From contig JBFWNG010000003.1 of assembly GCA_050251195.1 (NCBI GenBank), positions 496,001-560,000 of the forward strand: a DNA stretch of 64,000 nt. Reading direction: 5' to 3'. This DNA is from JBFWNG01 sp050251195. GTDB lineage: Bacteria > Bdellovibrionota_B > Oligoflexia > Oligoflexales > Oligoflexaceae. How positions within the stretch are numbered: position 1 is the first letter of the stretch; each line of letters opens with the position of its first letter. The notes below the pieces were generated by a model. That model was not told where the DNA came from, did no database searches, and worked only from the letters and a program-made list of their open reading frames with translations. Made by a program: the position numbers and the translations under genes. This document shows positions 16,099 through 25,665 of this stretch, piece by piece.

Positions 16099-18957
16099 TT
16101 GATAAGTAGCAATATCCCGACAAGAACAGACCAGGTTCCGATCCCCGTAAGCTGCGTCGATGCGCCCAACATACGGCCAGAACTTGCCTTCGTGAATCCA
16201 AGGAGCCGGAAACGCTGCTTGCATTCTTGTATAGGGCCGGTCCCAGTTATCTGAGAGAAGGTCCTGTTGCGTATGAGGCGCGTTTTTTAGAACGTTGTTT
16301 TCTTGCGGAACTTCCCCGGTTTCAATCTGGGCTATTTCTTTGCGAATGGAGATCATTGCCTCGCAGAAGCGATCAAGTTCTTCTTTGCTTTCGCTTTCAG
16401 TAGGTTCGATCATCATGGAATTCGGTACGGGCCATGAAACGGTTGGTGCGTGAAAGCCATAGTCCATGAGGCGTTTAGCGACGTCGTCGACGTCAACGTT
16501 CGCGAGCTTCTTGATTGGCTTGAGATCGATGATGCATTCATGCGCGACGGTATCGTTTCGGCCTTTGTAGACGATCGGATAGTATGGTTTCAGCCTATGG
16601 GCAACATAGTTGGCGCTAAGAATGGAAACCCTCGTCGCATCTTTTAGGCCTTCTTCGCCCATCATTCGAATGTACATCCACGTAATAGGAAGAATGCTTG
16701 AGCTACCCCAGGGTGCGGCTGAAACGGGACCAACTCCCTTTTCTCCACCGACCTTAACGACAGGGTGATTGGGTAAAAACGGTTTCAAATGGTTCTTCAC
16801 GCCGATCGGTCCCATGCCCGGTCCGCCTCCGCCGTGCGGAATGCAAAACGTTTTGTGAAGGTTAAGATGGCAAACGTCCGGTCCGAACTTCCCTGCTTTG
16901 CAGACGCCGATCTGGGCTTGGAGGTTTGCGCCGTCCATATAAACCTGTCCGCCGCTTTTGTGAACGATGTCGCAAATTTCGGTAATGCTTTCTTCAAACA
17001 CGCCATGCGTGGACGGATAAGTTACCATGAGGCAGGAAAGGTTATCTTTGTGTTTGTTCGCCTTTTCCTTGAGATCGTTAACGTCGATGTTGCCTTCGTC
17101 GTCACAGTTTACGACTATGACCTTCAGGCCGGCCAAAACGGCGCTCGCAGGGTTGGTTCCGTGCGCGGAACTGGGTATTAAACAAACATTGCGATGCCCT
17201 TGTCCGTTGTGCTCGTGATATTTCTGCACAACCAGCAAGCCCGCATACTCGCCTTGTGCGCCTGAGTTCGGCTGTAACGATATACCGCTGAAACCCGTTA
17301 TATTCGCAAGCCATGTTTCCAAGTCGTGGAAAAGCTGTTGATAACCTGCGGCTTGATCCAAAGGAACAAAGGGATGAATACCATTAATGGTGTTCCAGGT
17401 GATTGGCATCAGTTCCGACGCGGCATTGAGTTTCATCGTACAAGACCCGAGCGGGATCATCGATCGAGTCAAAGATAAATCGCGGTTCTCAAGGCGTTTT
17501 ATGTAGCGCTGCAATTCTGTCTCGGAACGGTAAGTTTGAAACGTTTCGTCCTTTAAAAACTCCGATGTCCGAGAAAGTTGCTGGGGAATGCCGACGATAG
17601 CCGCCGTACCCGCTTTGGAACCCTTCGCCTTTGAGAAGATATTTAAGAGATTCGATACCTCTTGATCTGTTGTTTTCTCGTCCAAGGAAACCGATACTTG
17701 GTTGGCGCTGAGGCGCCGCAAGTTGACTTTCTCGCTGACGGCTGTCTCGAGAACTTTTGTTGCGGCGTCGTCTTTATCAAATCGAATTGTGATTGTATCA
17801 AAGAAATGAGCCGTTTCGACATTGAGACCTAGGTTCTGAATGCCTTTGGCAAGATCTTTCGCGTGTCCGTGTGTTTTCAAAGCTATCTTCGTGAGACCTT
17901 CAGGACCGTGATAAACAGCGTACATACTGCTCATGATAGCGAGTAGTACCTGGGCTGTACAAATGTTGCTGGTCGCCTTATCGCGGCGTATGTGTTGTTC
18001 GCGCGTTGCCAGGGCGAGCCTATATCCCGGTTTGCCGTTTCGATCTTTGGAAAGACCGACAAGCCTGCCTGGAATTTTTCTCTTAAACTCTTCTTTAGTG
18101 GCAAAAAAACCCGCATGCGGACCGCCGTATCCGAGCGGAACTCCAAAGCGCTGCGACGTTCCAACGGCGACATCGGCTCCAAGCTCGCCCGGCGACTTGA
18201 GAAGACAAAGGCTTAGAAGATCGGTCGCCATGATAACGAGCGTGCCTTGCTCATGAGCTTTCTCAATAAACTTTGAGTAGTCTTCGACGCGGCCGTCCGT
18301 GCCTGGGTACTGCACCAGGACAGCAAACGGTTTATGCTTCTCGAGCGTCGCGAGCTCGTCCGCCACTTCAACTGTAATGCCCAGTGGCTTTGCGCGAGTT
18401 TCAACAACGGCGATCGTCTGTGGATGGCAATTCTGAGATACGAGGAAAACATTCGACTTGTTCTTGGCGCTGTTCAGACACATGTTCATGCCTTCGGCGG
18501 CAGCGGTGCCTTCGTCGAGCAACGAAGCGTTGGCAATTTCAAGGCCCGTAAGATCTGTGATCAGAGTCTGAAAATTAAACAAGGCTTCGAGGCGCCCTTG
18601 CGCGATTTCCGCCTGGTAGGGCGTGTATTGGGTGTACCAACTGGGGTTTTCGAGTACGTTGCGCTGAATGACAGTGGGCGTAATGTTGTCGTAGTATCCC
18701 ATTCCAATGAGCGAACGGTAGACTTTGTTTCGCTGCATCATGTGAGATAGTTCTTGCATCGCTTCGTATTCACTCAGCGGCGCTTTAAGGTTTAGACCCG
18801 AGAAATCTTGAATGTTTTGGGGAACAGTCTTTTTGATGAGGTCTTCTAACGATGAAAAACCGAGTTCCTTTACCATGGCTGTCACGTCTTTGGGACGAGG
18901 TCCGATGTGACGCGAAGAAAAATTATCCATATTCTTATCAACGTTAGAAACGCTCAT
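16096..18957 (-). CDS. gcvP: Glycine dehydrogenase (aminomethyl-transferring), P protein
   Basis: PLP-dependent decarboxylase of the glycine cleavage system; it transfers the aminomethyl group of glycine to lipoyl-GcvH. At 953 residues it is a full-length fused (alpha plus beta) form. Conserved parts include FSSRHIGPRPKD at the N terminus, GMGYYDN, YTPYQAEIAQGRLEALFNFQ, and the PLP-lysine block LNLHKTFCIPHGGGGPGMGP near residue 700. ATG 18957 has AAGGT upstream. It is the third gene of gcvTHP, 26 bases after gcvH. Its C terminus ends at the edge of a dispersed repeat. Confidence 0.97.
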   Translation of the reverse strand: MSVSNVDKNMDNFSSRHIGPRPKDVTAMVKELGFSSLEDLIKKTVPQNIQDFSGLNLKAPLSEYEAMQELSHMMQRNKVYRSLIGMGYYDNITPTVIQRNVLENPSWYTQYTPYQAEIAQGRLEALFNFQTLITDLTGLEIANASLLDEGTAAAEGMNMCLNSAKNKSNVFLVSQNCHPQTIAVVETRAKPLGITVEVADELATLEKHKPFAVLVQYPGTDGRVEDYSKFIEKAHEQGTLVIMATDLLSLCLLKSPGELGADVAVGTSQRFGVPLGYGGPHAGFFATKEEFKRKIPGRLVGLSKDRNGKPGYRLALATREQHIRRDKATSNICTAQVLLAIMSSMYAVYHGPEGLTKIALKTHGHAKDLAKGIQNLGLNVETAHFFDTITIRFDKDDAATKVLETAVSEKVNLRRLSANQVSVSLDEKTTDQEVSNLLNIFSKAKGSKAGTAAIVGIPQQLSRTSEFLKDETFQTYRSETELQRYIKRLENRDLSLTRSMIPLGSCTMKLNAASELMPITWNTINGIHPFVPLDQAAGYQQLFHDLETWLANITGFSGISLQPNSGAQGEYAGLLVVQKYHEHNGQGHRNVCLIPSSAHGTNPASAVLAGLKVIVVNCDDEGNIDVNDLKEKANKHKDNLSCLMVTYPSTHGVFEESITEICDIVHKSGGQVYMDGANLQAQIGVCKAGKFGPDVCHLNLHKTFCIPHGGGGPGMGPIGVKNHLKPFLPNHPVVKVGGEKGVGPVSAAPWGSSSILPITWMYIRMMGEEGLKDATRVSILSANYVAHRLKPYYPIVYKGRNDTVAHECIIDLKPIKKLANVDVDDVAKRLMDYGFHAPTVSWPVPNSMMIEPTESESKEELDRFCEAMISIRKEIAQIETGEVPQENNVLKNAPHTQQDLLSDNWDRPYTRMQAAFPAPWIHEGKFWPYVGRIDAAYGDRNLVCSCRDIATYQ

Positions 18958-18983
18958 TCAGTGTTACCTTTTTAGCTTTTGTA

Positions 18984-19376
18984 TTAGTCTTCTTTTATAA
19001 ATTTTTCGTAGTCTTTTTTGGACATGAGCTCATCGTTGCCGCCCTCGGATTCAACCTTCACGAGCCAGCCGGCGTTAAAAGGATCGTCGGTGAGTTCTTC
19101 AAGATTGTCGCCTGTGAGCGACTCGTTGATCTCAACAATTTTACCCGTTAGGGGCGCATAGAGATCTGACACCGTTTTCGTGGATTCAATCGTGCCGAAA
19201 GGAGCTCCCGCCTCGAAAGTATCCCCTACTTTGGGAAGCTCGAGAAAGACGATATCGCCAAGTTGCTCAATCGCGTAGCTGGTGATTCCGACCGTCGCAA
19301 TACCGTCGTCATCGGTTGAAACCCATTCGTGGTCCTTCGTGTATTTGTAATCGTTTGGAAGCGTCTTTGTAGCCAT
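18984..19376 (-). CDS. gcvH: Glycine cleavage system H protein
   Basis: Lipoyl-carrier protein that shuttles the aminomethyl group between GcvP, GcvT and lipoamide dehydrogenase. The lipoylation lysine is K67 in GTIESTKTVSDLYAP. Other family marks are YTKDHEWV and VGITSYAIEQLGDIVF at the start and LTDDPFNAGWLVKV near the end. A strong Shine-Dalgarno (GGAGGAG) precedes the ATG. The length of 130 residues is typical. It sits between gcvT and gcvP in one operon. Confidence 0.97.
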   Translation of the reverse strand: MATKTLPNDYKYTKDHEWVSTDDDGIATVGITSYAIEQLGDIVFLELPKVGDTFEAGAPFGTIESTKTVSDLYAPLTGKIVEINESLTGDNLEELTDDPFNAGWLVKVESEGGNDELMSKKDYEKFIKED

Positions 19377-19392
19377 GTTCTCCTCCGGTAAC

Positions 19393-20499
19393 TTATTTTA
19401 CTTTAGCTGAATATAGTGGTCTTTTTGCGACCTTCGCAAGTTTTCTTTTTCCCCTCACGTCCACCTCGAAAGTATCTCCGACCGCGACATTTTTACTAAA
19501 TAGGGCCATGCCGCCCGGTATATCGAGTGTGGGCAAGAACGAACCGCTCATGACCGTTCCGATCTTTTCGCCGTCTTTGTAAATATCCATGCCATGTCGT
19601 GCGATACCTTTTTCATCCATTAAAAACGCCGCCATCTTCCTTTTGACCCCGTTGGCTTTTTGTTCGGCGAGAACGCTTTTGCCGATGAAGTCATTCTTTT
19701 CCATGCGGACGGCCCAACCAATGCCGGCTTCAAGTGGCGACACTGTGTCATCCATATCGTTGCCGTAAAGAAGATAGCAAGCTTCCAATCTGAGCGTGTC
19801 GCGCGCGCCTAAGCCGATCGGTTTAAGGACGTCGGGGTTTTCCTTGAAGATTTTTTGCCAGAATTTCTCCGCCACTGCATTGGGGAGATAAACCTCAAAG
19901 CCCATTTCGCCCGTGTATCCGGTTCGCGCCACGAGAACTTCTTTGTTCTCGAATTTAACAGGCGCTATATCCATATAGTTGAGATCAGAGACTGTTTTCT
20001 TGCCTGTGGCGTCGAAACATTTTTGAATGCATTCAACGCTCTTAGGTCCTTGGACCGCAAGCTGCGACCAGTTCTCCGACTCGTTGACAACGGTAACGTT
20101 AAATTTGGCAGAGACCTTTTGAATCCAGGCGAAGTCCTTGTCGGTATTGCTGGCATTGACACAAAGCAGATAGTTCTGGGGTGCAAGCTGGTACATGATA
20201 AGGTCGTCAATCATGCCGCCCTTTTCGTTGAGCATGGCGGAGTATTGACCTTGGCCCGGCGTAAGTTTGGAAACGTCATTGATGGTCAGATACTGAAGAA
20301 AAGCAAGCGCATCGGCTCCCTTGACAGTGACCTCACCCATGTGACTGACGTCAAATATTCCGCACTGGGTTCGAACATGCGCATGCTCCTGCAAAACGCC
20401 CTCGTAACTCACCGGCATGTTCCATCCGCCGAACTCTACAAACCTGGCTTTATGATTCTTGTGACACTGAAATAGAGAAGTGGTTCTAAGATCTTCCAT
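19393..20499 (-). CDS. gcvT: Aminomethyltransferase, T protein of glycine cleavage
   Basis: Transfers the methylene group from aminomethyl-GcvH to tetrahydrofolate and releases ammonia. Family features are FGGWNMPVSY, CGIFDVSHMGEVTV, QYSAMLNEKGGMIDDLI, NASNTDKDFAWI, ARTGYTGEMGFEVY and LGARDTLRLEACYLLYGNDM. The 368-residue length is usual. It is the promoter-proximal gene of gcvTHP. No glycine riboswitch is recognisable in the 350 bases upstream, so control may be by a protein factor. Confidence 0.96.
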   Translation of the reverse strand: MEDLRTTSLFQCHKNHKARFVEFGGWNMPVSYEGVLQEHAHVRTQCGIFDVSHMGEVTVKGADALAFLQYLTINDVSKLTPGQGQYSAMLNEKGGMIDDLIMYQLAPQNYLLCVNASNTDKDFAWIQKVSAKFNVTVVNESENWSQLAVQGPKSVECIQKCFDATGKKTVSDLNYMDIAPVKFENKEVLVARTGYTGEMGFEVYLPNAVAEKFWQKIFKENPDVLKPIGLGARDTLRLEACYLLYGNDMDDTVSPLEAGIGWAVRMEKNDFIGKSVLAEQKANGVKRKMAAFLMDEKGIARHGMDIYKDGEKIGTVMSGSFLPTLDIPGGMALFSKNVAVGDTFEVDVRGKRKLAKVAKRPLYSAKVK

Positions 20500-20856
20500 G
20501 AGTATTCTCTTGTAATTTGGCAGGTCAAAGGTAGTTAAAAGCTAGTTTTTTTGCAATCAGATTCAGGGGATTCTTGGCTGGGTTGTAAGCGCCTGAAAAT
20601 ATGGGATTAGTGCGCAGCCTCGAGTGTAAGCGCGCCCTCATTCTGAGCGAAACGAAGGGCCTAGGACCGCAGCTCAATGTCAACATTTCTGACACTTGTC
20701 GGGGATTTTGCACGGAATGGTGCCGTTTTCTAACTTAACTAGCTGATTTCTCATACGGCGAAACGGAACAGGAATTGCTTAACGATGTTTGAGCGCAATC
20801 CAGGCGCTCTTGCTGTAGCGGAAGTTGTAATTGTTGTATTCCATAGGGGAACTGAG
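20500..20856. other. Intergenic region between divergent gcvT and a small secreted protein gene
   Basis: 357 bases with no convincing gene. A worn copy of the dispersed repeat (ctcattctgagcgaaacgaa then gggcc) lies at about 20637-20660. On the minus strand a good -35 (TTGACA, 20678-20683) is present, but the -10 that should serve gcvT is poor. On the plus strand TTGCAC-17-TAACTT (about 20719-20747) is a weak promoter candidate for the gene at 20857. Confidence 0.5.
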
Positions 20857-21210
20857 ATGAAGCTGGTAAACGTGTTGTTCGGTCTATGTCTTTTTGCCTT
20901 TGCTCCAAGTGTTATCGCAGGTACGGTGCATTCTTGCAAAACCTCGTATAGTCAAATCAAACATCAACAAACTATCAAGAAGGTTACTCGTTGTCTGCTC
21001 AAAGACACGGACGGCGACGTAGGAAACATTGTTGAGATTAAAAATCAGTATAATTATACCGTTGCTACGGGTAAGATAATTAAGCGACAACGAAATTACA
21101 CCGTCATCGTCCTAAGGGAAGTGTTTAGAAAAGTTCGTTCCGGCTTTCCCGTCATCGTGAAGAACAATGACAGTATTGACCACTGGACGGCGACCACGGC
21201 ACCTTTTTAA
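20857..21210 (+). CDS. Small secreted protein, function unknown
   Basis: 117 residues with a clear signal peptide (LVNVLFGLCLFAFAPSVIAG; cleavage likely after IAG). The mature part is basic, has two Cys residues (HSCKTSY and TRCLLKD), and strand-like stretches IVEIKNQYNYTVATGKIIK and YTVIVLREVFRKV. The fold could be a small beta-barrel, perhaps OB- or SH3-like; this is speculative. ATG 20857 is preferred over 20785 because AGGGGA lies 6 bases upstream and the signal sequence begins there. The GT2 gene begins 6 bases downstream, so it may lead an operon with the glycosyltransferases. Confidence 0.7.
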   Translation: MKLVNVLFGLCLFAFAPSVIAGTVHSCKTSYSQIKHQQTIKKVTRCLLKDTDGDVGNIVEIKNQYNYTVATGKIIKRQRNYTVIVLREVFRKVRSGFPVIVKNNDSIDHWTATTAPF

Positions 21211-21216
21211 TGGTTA

Positions 21217-21981
21217 ATGGAAAAACAACCGGTCGATATATCGTTTGCTATAATTACCCTCAATTGCGAAAAAACTCTTGAGCGCTGCCTATCGAGTATT
21301 CCGCCCGGCGCGGAGATTATCCTACTCGATAGCGGCAGCACCGATCGCACCGCCGAGATAGCGCGCGCTCACGGCGCCAACGTCTTTCAAGAATCCTTCA
21401 CCGATTTCTCCAGTCAAAAGAACAAGGCTCTGCACCACTCAAATCGTAGCTGGGTTTTTTCGCTCGACGGCGACGAAGTCCTCAGCGACGAGCTCAAAAC
21501 AATAATTCTTTCCATATCGCGGTCAGACGAAAAAAAGGGTTTTATGATCCAGCGACGCCTCTTCTTTATGGGGAAAACTCTCTGTTTTGGCGGCACGCGG
21601 GACTACCCGTTGCGCTTCTTTCCCAAAGAAAGCGGCTGGTTCCAAGGAGAAATCCACGAGAAGTATATTTGTAAATATCCTGTGGAAAAAATTAATAGCG
21701 GTTATCTGCTGCACCTAAGCTATCCGAATCTCGAGATATATTTTAACAAGTTCAACCGATACACCTCGAAAATAGCCGAACAAAAACATGAAAAACTTAG
21801 CCCGCCTAAGTTTGTTGCCCATACCCTCAGATTTTGGTTTGAGTTTATCCGACGCTATTTTTTGCAATTCGGGTTCTTAGATGGTTACCCTGGTTACGTC
21901 TACGCTTTGGTAAGTTCTCTTTATGCCTTCGTGAAATACGCCAAGGCATTCGAAATGGCGCATGATAAAAACCCGAAATAA
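21217..21981 (+). CDS. Family 2 glycosyltransferase, WaaE/KdtX-like LPS core type
   Basis: GT-A fold transferase. The N-terminal nucleotide-binding segment is ISFAIITLNCEKTLERCLSSI, then EIILLDSGSTDRTAEIARAHGA, and the DxD-type metal motif is SLDGDE. The downstream stretch GGTRDYPLRFFPKESGWFQGEIHE matches the WaaE-like group that adds a sugar to the LPS inner core. The C terminus is hydrophobic with aromatic residues (FIRRYFLQFGFLDG), so membrane association is likely. It overlaps the next glycosyltransferase gene by 20 bases. Donor and acceptor are not determinable from sequence. Confidence 0.85.
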   Translation: MEKQPVDISFAIITLNCEKTLERCLSSIPPGAEIILLDSGSTDRTAEIARAHGANVFQESFTDFSSQKNKALHHSNRSWVFSLDGDEVLSDELKTIILSISRSDEKKGFMIQRRLFFMGKTLCFGGTRDYPLRFFPKESGWFQGEIHEKYICKYPVEKINSGYLLHLSYPNLEIYFNKFNRYTSKIAEQKHEKLSPPKFVAHTLRFWFEFIRRYFLQFGFLDGYPGYVYALVSSLYAFVKYAKAFEMAHDKNPK

Positions 21982-23047
21982 CATTGCCTGGCACGTTGTG
22001 TCGAACCGTTGGAACAGCGCCATTACCGAGTATGCGCTAAGCACGGCGCGGTCCATGCAAATGCAGGGGTGGGATTGTCGGTTTCTTGCTTTACAGGGAA
22101 GCCCATGCGAGAGCCGCGCGAAGGACTACGGCTTTTCCGTTAAATCTTTCGCGAAATTTTCACTCACAAGTTATCCACAAATAAGTACCCCTTATTCGTC
22201 GGAACTACCCTCTGCTCTTATAACTTACGGGGGCCCAGAGACGACTTTGGCCAACTTAGTCATAGATAAAACCAAGACACGATTTTTAAGATTTCGAGGT
22301 GACGATAGAAAAAAGTCAGGCACTTTTGCGCGGTTGCTTTACAAACTTTCGACCTCTAAGGTTGACGTCGTCCTCGTACCCAACAACGGCCTCAAGCTTT
22401 TTTATCAGGAACAAGGAAATGTACCCGTCGAAAAAGTAACTTTGGGATGCGATGCGGCCCGCTACGCGTTTCGCCCCGCTTCGGAATTCAAACTTCGAAA
22501 CGAGATGATGATTGTCGGAAGACTGGACCCCGTCAAAGGTCATCGTAAATTTTTCGAATACGCCGCTCGCTTGCGAGGTAGTTGGAAACACCACGAAAGA
22601 TTCCCCTTGATCCATATCGTCGGCCAGCCTGCGAATGTTTCTTCGGATCATATTCATGGTTGGGCGAATGACAACGGGTTCACGCTCGGCAAAGATTATC
22701 TCCTTTCGGATCGCTACGTCGAGGATCTCCCTATTCTGATGCAGCGTGCAGGCCTCGGTGTCGTTTGCAGCGTCGGCTCAGAACAAATATGTCGTGTTGC
22801 CGAAGAATTTTTTCTTTGCGGGTGTCCCGTCCTGGTTTCAGGCGTTGGAGGACTCGCGGAAATAGCGTCGGCGCCATTTGGCTTTGATTATTCATCTTCT
22901 TTGAATCTTGACCAGGTTAACGCTTTTATTGTGAAGTGTCTCAGTGAGGACCAGAACCAACGTGTCCAGCGGGCAGCCCGGGCACAAGAAGAATATAGCT
23001 ACCAAACTATGGGCAAATGCCTTAATAAAGTGCTCAACGAGATTTAA
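21962..23047 (+). CDS. Glycosyltransferase, GT4-like (GT-B fold)
   Basis: A 361-residue GT-B transferase. The N-terminal half resembles an acceptor domain (NIAWHVVSNRWNSAITEYALSTA). The donor-binding half starts at MMIVGRLDPVKGHRKFFEY. The C-terminal EEFFLCGCPVLVSGVGGLAEI matches the E-x7-E/GG loop that binds the nucleotide sugar. The gene overlaps the GT2 gene, indicating joint expression, probably in LPS core or O-antigen assembly. No signal peptide or clear membrane segment is seen. Confidence 0.8.
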   Translation: MIKTRNNIAWHVVSNRWNSAITEYALSTARSMQMQGWDCRFLALQGSPCESRAKDYGFSVKSFAKFSLTSYPQISTPYSSELPSALITYGGPETTLANLVIDKTKTRFLRFRGDDRKKSGTFARLLYKLSTSKVDVVLVPNNGLKLFYQEQGNVPVEKVTLGCDAARYAFRPASEFKLRNEMMIVGRLDPVKGHRKFFEYAARLRGSWKHHERFPLIHIVGQPANVSSDHIHGWANDNGFTLGKDYLLSDRYVEDLPILMQRAGLGVVCSVGSEQICRVAEEFFLCGCPVLVSGVGGLAEIASAPFGFDYSSSLNLDQVNAFIVKCLSEDQNQRVQRAARAQEEYSYQTMGKCLNKVLNEI

Positions 23048-23064
23048 CTGCGAGGTTTGGCGTC

Positions 23065-23688
23065 ATGCTTCGATTGATTACCTGTGTTTTCCTTGGTTTC
23101 CTTTTTTCAACCAGCTCAGCCTTTGCAGATGGCAGCGTCCGACTTGCGGCGATGCCCGTTGGGTTTGATCCTTACCCCGGCGGCGGTATATCCGCCAGTT
23201 ATGCTCTTAGTGAACAACTTACAGCTGAAGTTAATTACATGGGGCATCAGTCGAACTGGACTGGGCCTTCCGCCTTCGTCCATCAATATACGAAAGTCAT
23301 CGCTCGTTACTCTCCTAGTTCGGGGTCCTTCAATGTTGCCTTCGGACCGACGGTGGTCAACGAACATCTCAATTTTTACAGTGCTGATGGCTTCTGGAGT
23401 GGATACGACGGTATAGATAACGTCAAAGCCAAGGGTAGCCTGATTACGACATCGCAATCTTTAGCCGTGTTCGCCGGCATCGGGCATCGATGGGTCATTA
23501 AGCATTTTATGGTTGGTGCAGATTGGGTTGGTTATGTCCAAAATGTGGCGGCGATTTCCTCTCCAACGATAACCGACTCCGACGATACCGATGAAACGCG
23601 CGATGGCGCCGTCAAAGCAGCAAAAAAACGACAGAAGTCTGCCGGATATCCGATCTTGGGCGTTCTTTACTTGGGCGCCGCATTTTGA
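23065..23688 (+). CDS. Predicted small outer-membrane beta-barrel protein
   Basis: 207 residues, with signal peptide LRLITCVFLGFLFSTSSAFA. The mature part alternates polar and hydrophobic residues over short strands (SVRLAAMPVGFDPYP, LTAEVNYMGHQS, TKVIARYSPSSGSFNVAFGP) and ends GVLYLGAAF with a C-terminal Phe, as OmpA/OmpW-like eight-strand barrels do. A Thr/Asp-rich insertion (TITDSDDTDETRDG) is probably an extracellular loop. It starts 17 bases after the glycosyltransferase with GAGG upstream. No ligand can be assigned. Confidence 0.65.
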   Translation: MLRLITCVFLGFLFSTSSAFADGSVRLAAMPVGFDPYPGGGISASYALSEQLTAEVNYMGHQSNWTGPSAFVHQYTKVIARYSPSSGSFNVAFGPTVVNEHLNFYSADGFWSGYDGIDNVKAKGSLITTSQSLAVFAGIGHRWVIKHFMVGADWVGYVQNVAAISSPTITDSDDTDETRDGAVKAAKKRQKSAGYPILGVLYLGAAF

Positions 23689-24446
23689 AAATCCAGTCGC
23701 CCAAGGATCGAGGCAGCTGGGATATCGAGGTTGTTGGTCCTGACAGAATTTTTTTGAAACGCCAAAAATCCCATAAAGAATATTATGAAAATTTCGAAAT
23801 CCAAGGAAATTTTCATGCCTTGTTTGTCGTAAAAAAATTCTCGGGAGACGTCTGCTACCTCGTTGACGACAAAGAGGTTCGTCCCCAGTCAACATCCTTC
23901 GGCTTATTTCTCCCAGCGTTTTCGATCGCTAAATTTGCTTCGATCAACATGGCCCTCGAAGGATATGTTGTCCTCCATTTAAATCCAGGAAATCTCTCTC
24001 TTGATCGCCCTACTCTTTTCCAGGCACCTGCGGAATTATTGGACACGCCTGACCTCCCATTCGACAAATTTCTTAGCGGATGTGCGAATTTTCAGGATAT
24101 TTCTGTATCGACCAAACCCAGCAATGTCTCCCGCAGGGCCAAGGACCTCATTAGCGAACACTTTCATACCAGCCGATCTTTGGCTGAGATCGCCGCCGAT
24201 CTAAAAACTTCGGGTGCCTTGATGGCCCGCGAATTCAAGTCGGATTTCAAACTAAGTCCCAGCGACTATCGCAAGCGTATACGCATTGCCACGGCCGCTA
24301 TCTTGTTGGCGCTAGGTTCTGAGCCTGGGGTGGTTTCGGACGAGGTCGGATACGAGGACCTTTCTCGTTTCTACAAGCAGTTCAAGGAGCTAAGTACTCT
24401 TACTCCTGGGGCTTTCAAAAAATCAAAAAACGCCAAAAGGGTTTAG
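23685..24446 (+). CDS. AraC-family transcriptional regulator
   Basis: 253 residues. The N-terminal two thirds is an effector/cupin-like domain of unknown ligand. The C-terminal third carries the paired helix-turn-helix of AraC proteins: SLAEIAADLKTSGALMAREFKSDF, then RIATAAILLALGSEPGVVSDEVGYEDLSRFYKQFKE, and the closing LTPGAFKK matching the family's P-x2-[FY]-R/K. The start is a TTG overlapping the stop of the barrel gene by 4 bases, so the two are likely coupled. It may control the barrel or the downstream protease. Confidence 0.8.
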   Translation: MKIQSPKDRGSWDIEVVGPDRIFLKRQKSHKEYYENFEIQGNFHALFVVKKFSGDVCYLVDDKEVRPQSTSFGLFLPAFSIAKFASINMALEGYVVLHLNPGNLSLDRPTLFQAPAELLDTPDLPFDKFLSGCANFQDISVSTKPSNVSRRAKDLISEHFHTSRSLAEIAADLKTSGALMAREFKSDFKLSPSDYRKRIRIATAAILLALGSEPGVVSDEVGYEDLSRFYKQFKELSTLTPGAFKKSKNAKRV

Positions 24447-24519
24447 CTGCTGGTGTAGTATGATTGTGGGCATTCACAGCCATGAAGGCGCTGGGTGTCT
24501 ATCACAATCGGAGCATTTT

Positions 24520-25665
24520 ATGAAAATGAGTGTTTTTATTTTAGTGCCATTTCTTTTTTCATTTGGCGCATGTGCCGCCGTCCGCTCCGAGCAAAAGAGC
24601 GGGATTCAACCCGCCACTGAGTTTGACTCCTTCGTCGCCAATATTGAAAGCGACCTCAAAGCGTCTGTCAACGGCGGAACCTTTTGCAATCGATTTTGGG
24701 AGCATCAAGGCAATACGCTTCCACTATGCTTAAAGATGCCATGGGAAAGTTTCTCGGGTCCCACGGCCCACGCTACGGGTTCTTTATTTAATGCCGATTT
24801 TGGTTATGTTTCTTTGACTTACCACTATGGCAACTCAACGGGAGTACAGCCTCTTAAAGCTCAAAAAACTAGTACCGGCTGGCGCCTTGATCTTGACGAC
24901 CCGGAATTTTGGGAAGCGGTCGCGAAAAGGGACGGTTGGCATAGTGAGCAAGTCGACGGCTTTATCATGCGCTTCGCAGTGAAGCCGAGTGAGAGTGTTA
25001 CAACCAAAGCAATAAAAGCTGCCGTAGAGGCTCGAGTCCATGTCCCGCGCCAACTCGGTGTGGATTACGACGAAGAATTTCATCTGATATTTCTCAACGA
25101 CGCAGAGCAAGCGGCAAAAGTTGGTTACAAGCTTGGGAACGGCAATTTTGCCCGAGATCGAATGGTCCTCATCGACGGTGTACTAACAGACGATCGGGAC
25201 ATTACGGGGGACCTGACACACGAGCTGGGTCATGTTTATACCATCTTCAATCGCAACTGGACGGAGTCGGATCAATTGCAAACCAACTTTTTTCAAATAG
25301 AAGGTTTCGCAACGCTTTTGACGATTCTTCGCGGCGCCCCTTTTTCCGACTCACAAAAACATAATCTATCCATCGCCTTGCGGTTCATGAGTGAAGGGTT
25401 GTCGATTGCGGATATTGTCGGCAACGAAGGTTTTCAAAAATATAACCATAAGTACGACGCCAACGCTTCCTACCTGATCGCAGCCGCAGCACTCGAGGTC
25501 ATCCGACAAAAAAACGGTATGCCGGGCTTAAAGGAATTGTGGAATGATACCCTCGGTGCCAGCGACCAGGAGATATTAGAACTAGTCCTTCAGAAAGCCG
25601 CTTCCGACAACAAAGGGCTAACAGAAGAAGCGACGGAAGTCCTGAAGCATTGGAGTAAAATTTAG
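24520..25665 (+). CDS. Lipoprotein zinc metallopeptidase (HExxH)
   Basis: 381 residues from ATG 24520; the in-frame upstream TTG 24460 would put 20 residues before the signal sequence. The signal peptide MSVFILVPFLFSFGAC gives a lipobox ending in Cys. The zinc-binding motif is HELGH in DLTHELGHVYTIF; the third ligand is probably the Glu of QIEGFATLL some 30 residues on, as in gluzincins. The context before it (RMVLIDGVLTDD) and the helical C-terminal region fit a metalloprotease of the M4-like superfamily. It follows an AraC regulator and a barrel gene. Substrate unknown; a periplasmic or surface location is expected. Confidence 0.75.
   Translation: MKMSVFILVPFLFSFGACAAVRSEQKSGIQPATEFDSFVANIESDLKASVNGGTFCNRFWEHQGNTLPLCLKMPWESFSGPTAHATGSLFNADFGYVSLTYHYGNSTGVQPLKAQKTSTGWRLDLDDPEFWEAVAKRDGWHSEQVDGFIMRFAVKPSESVTTKAIKAAVEARVHVPRQLGVDYDEEFHLIFLNDAEQAAKVGYKLGNGNFARDRMVLIDGVLTDDRDITGDLTHELGHVYTIFNRNWTESDQLQTNFFQIEGFATLLTILRGAPFSDSQKHNLSIALRFMSEGLSIADIVGNEGFQKYNHKYDANASYLIAAAALEVIRQKNGMPGLKELWNDTLGASDQEILELVLQKAASDNKGLTEEATEVLKHWSKI

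Noticed and set aside
20500..20856. Glycine riboswitch before gcvT
   Set aside because: No conserved GG-core or tandem aptamer pattern found on the minus strand; only a worn repeat.
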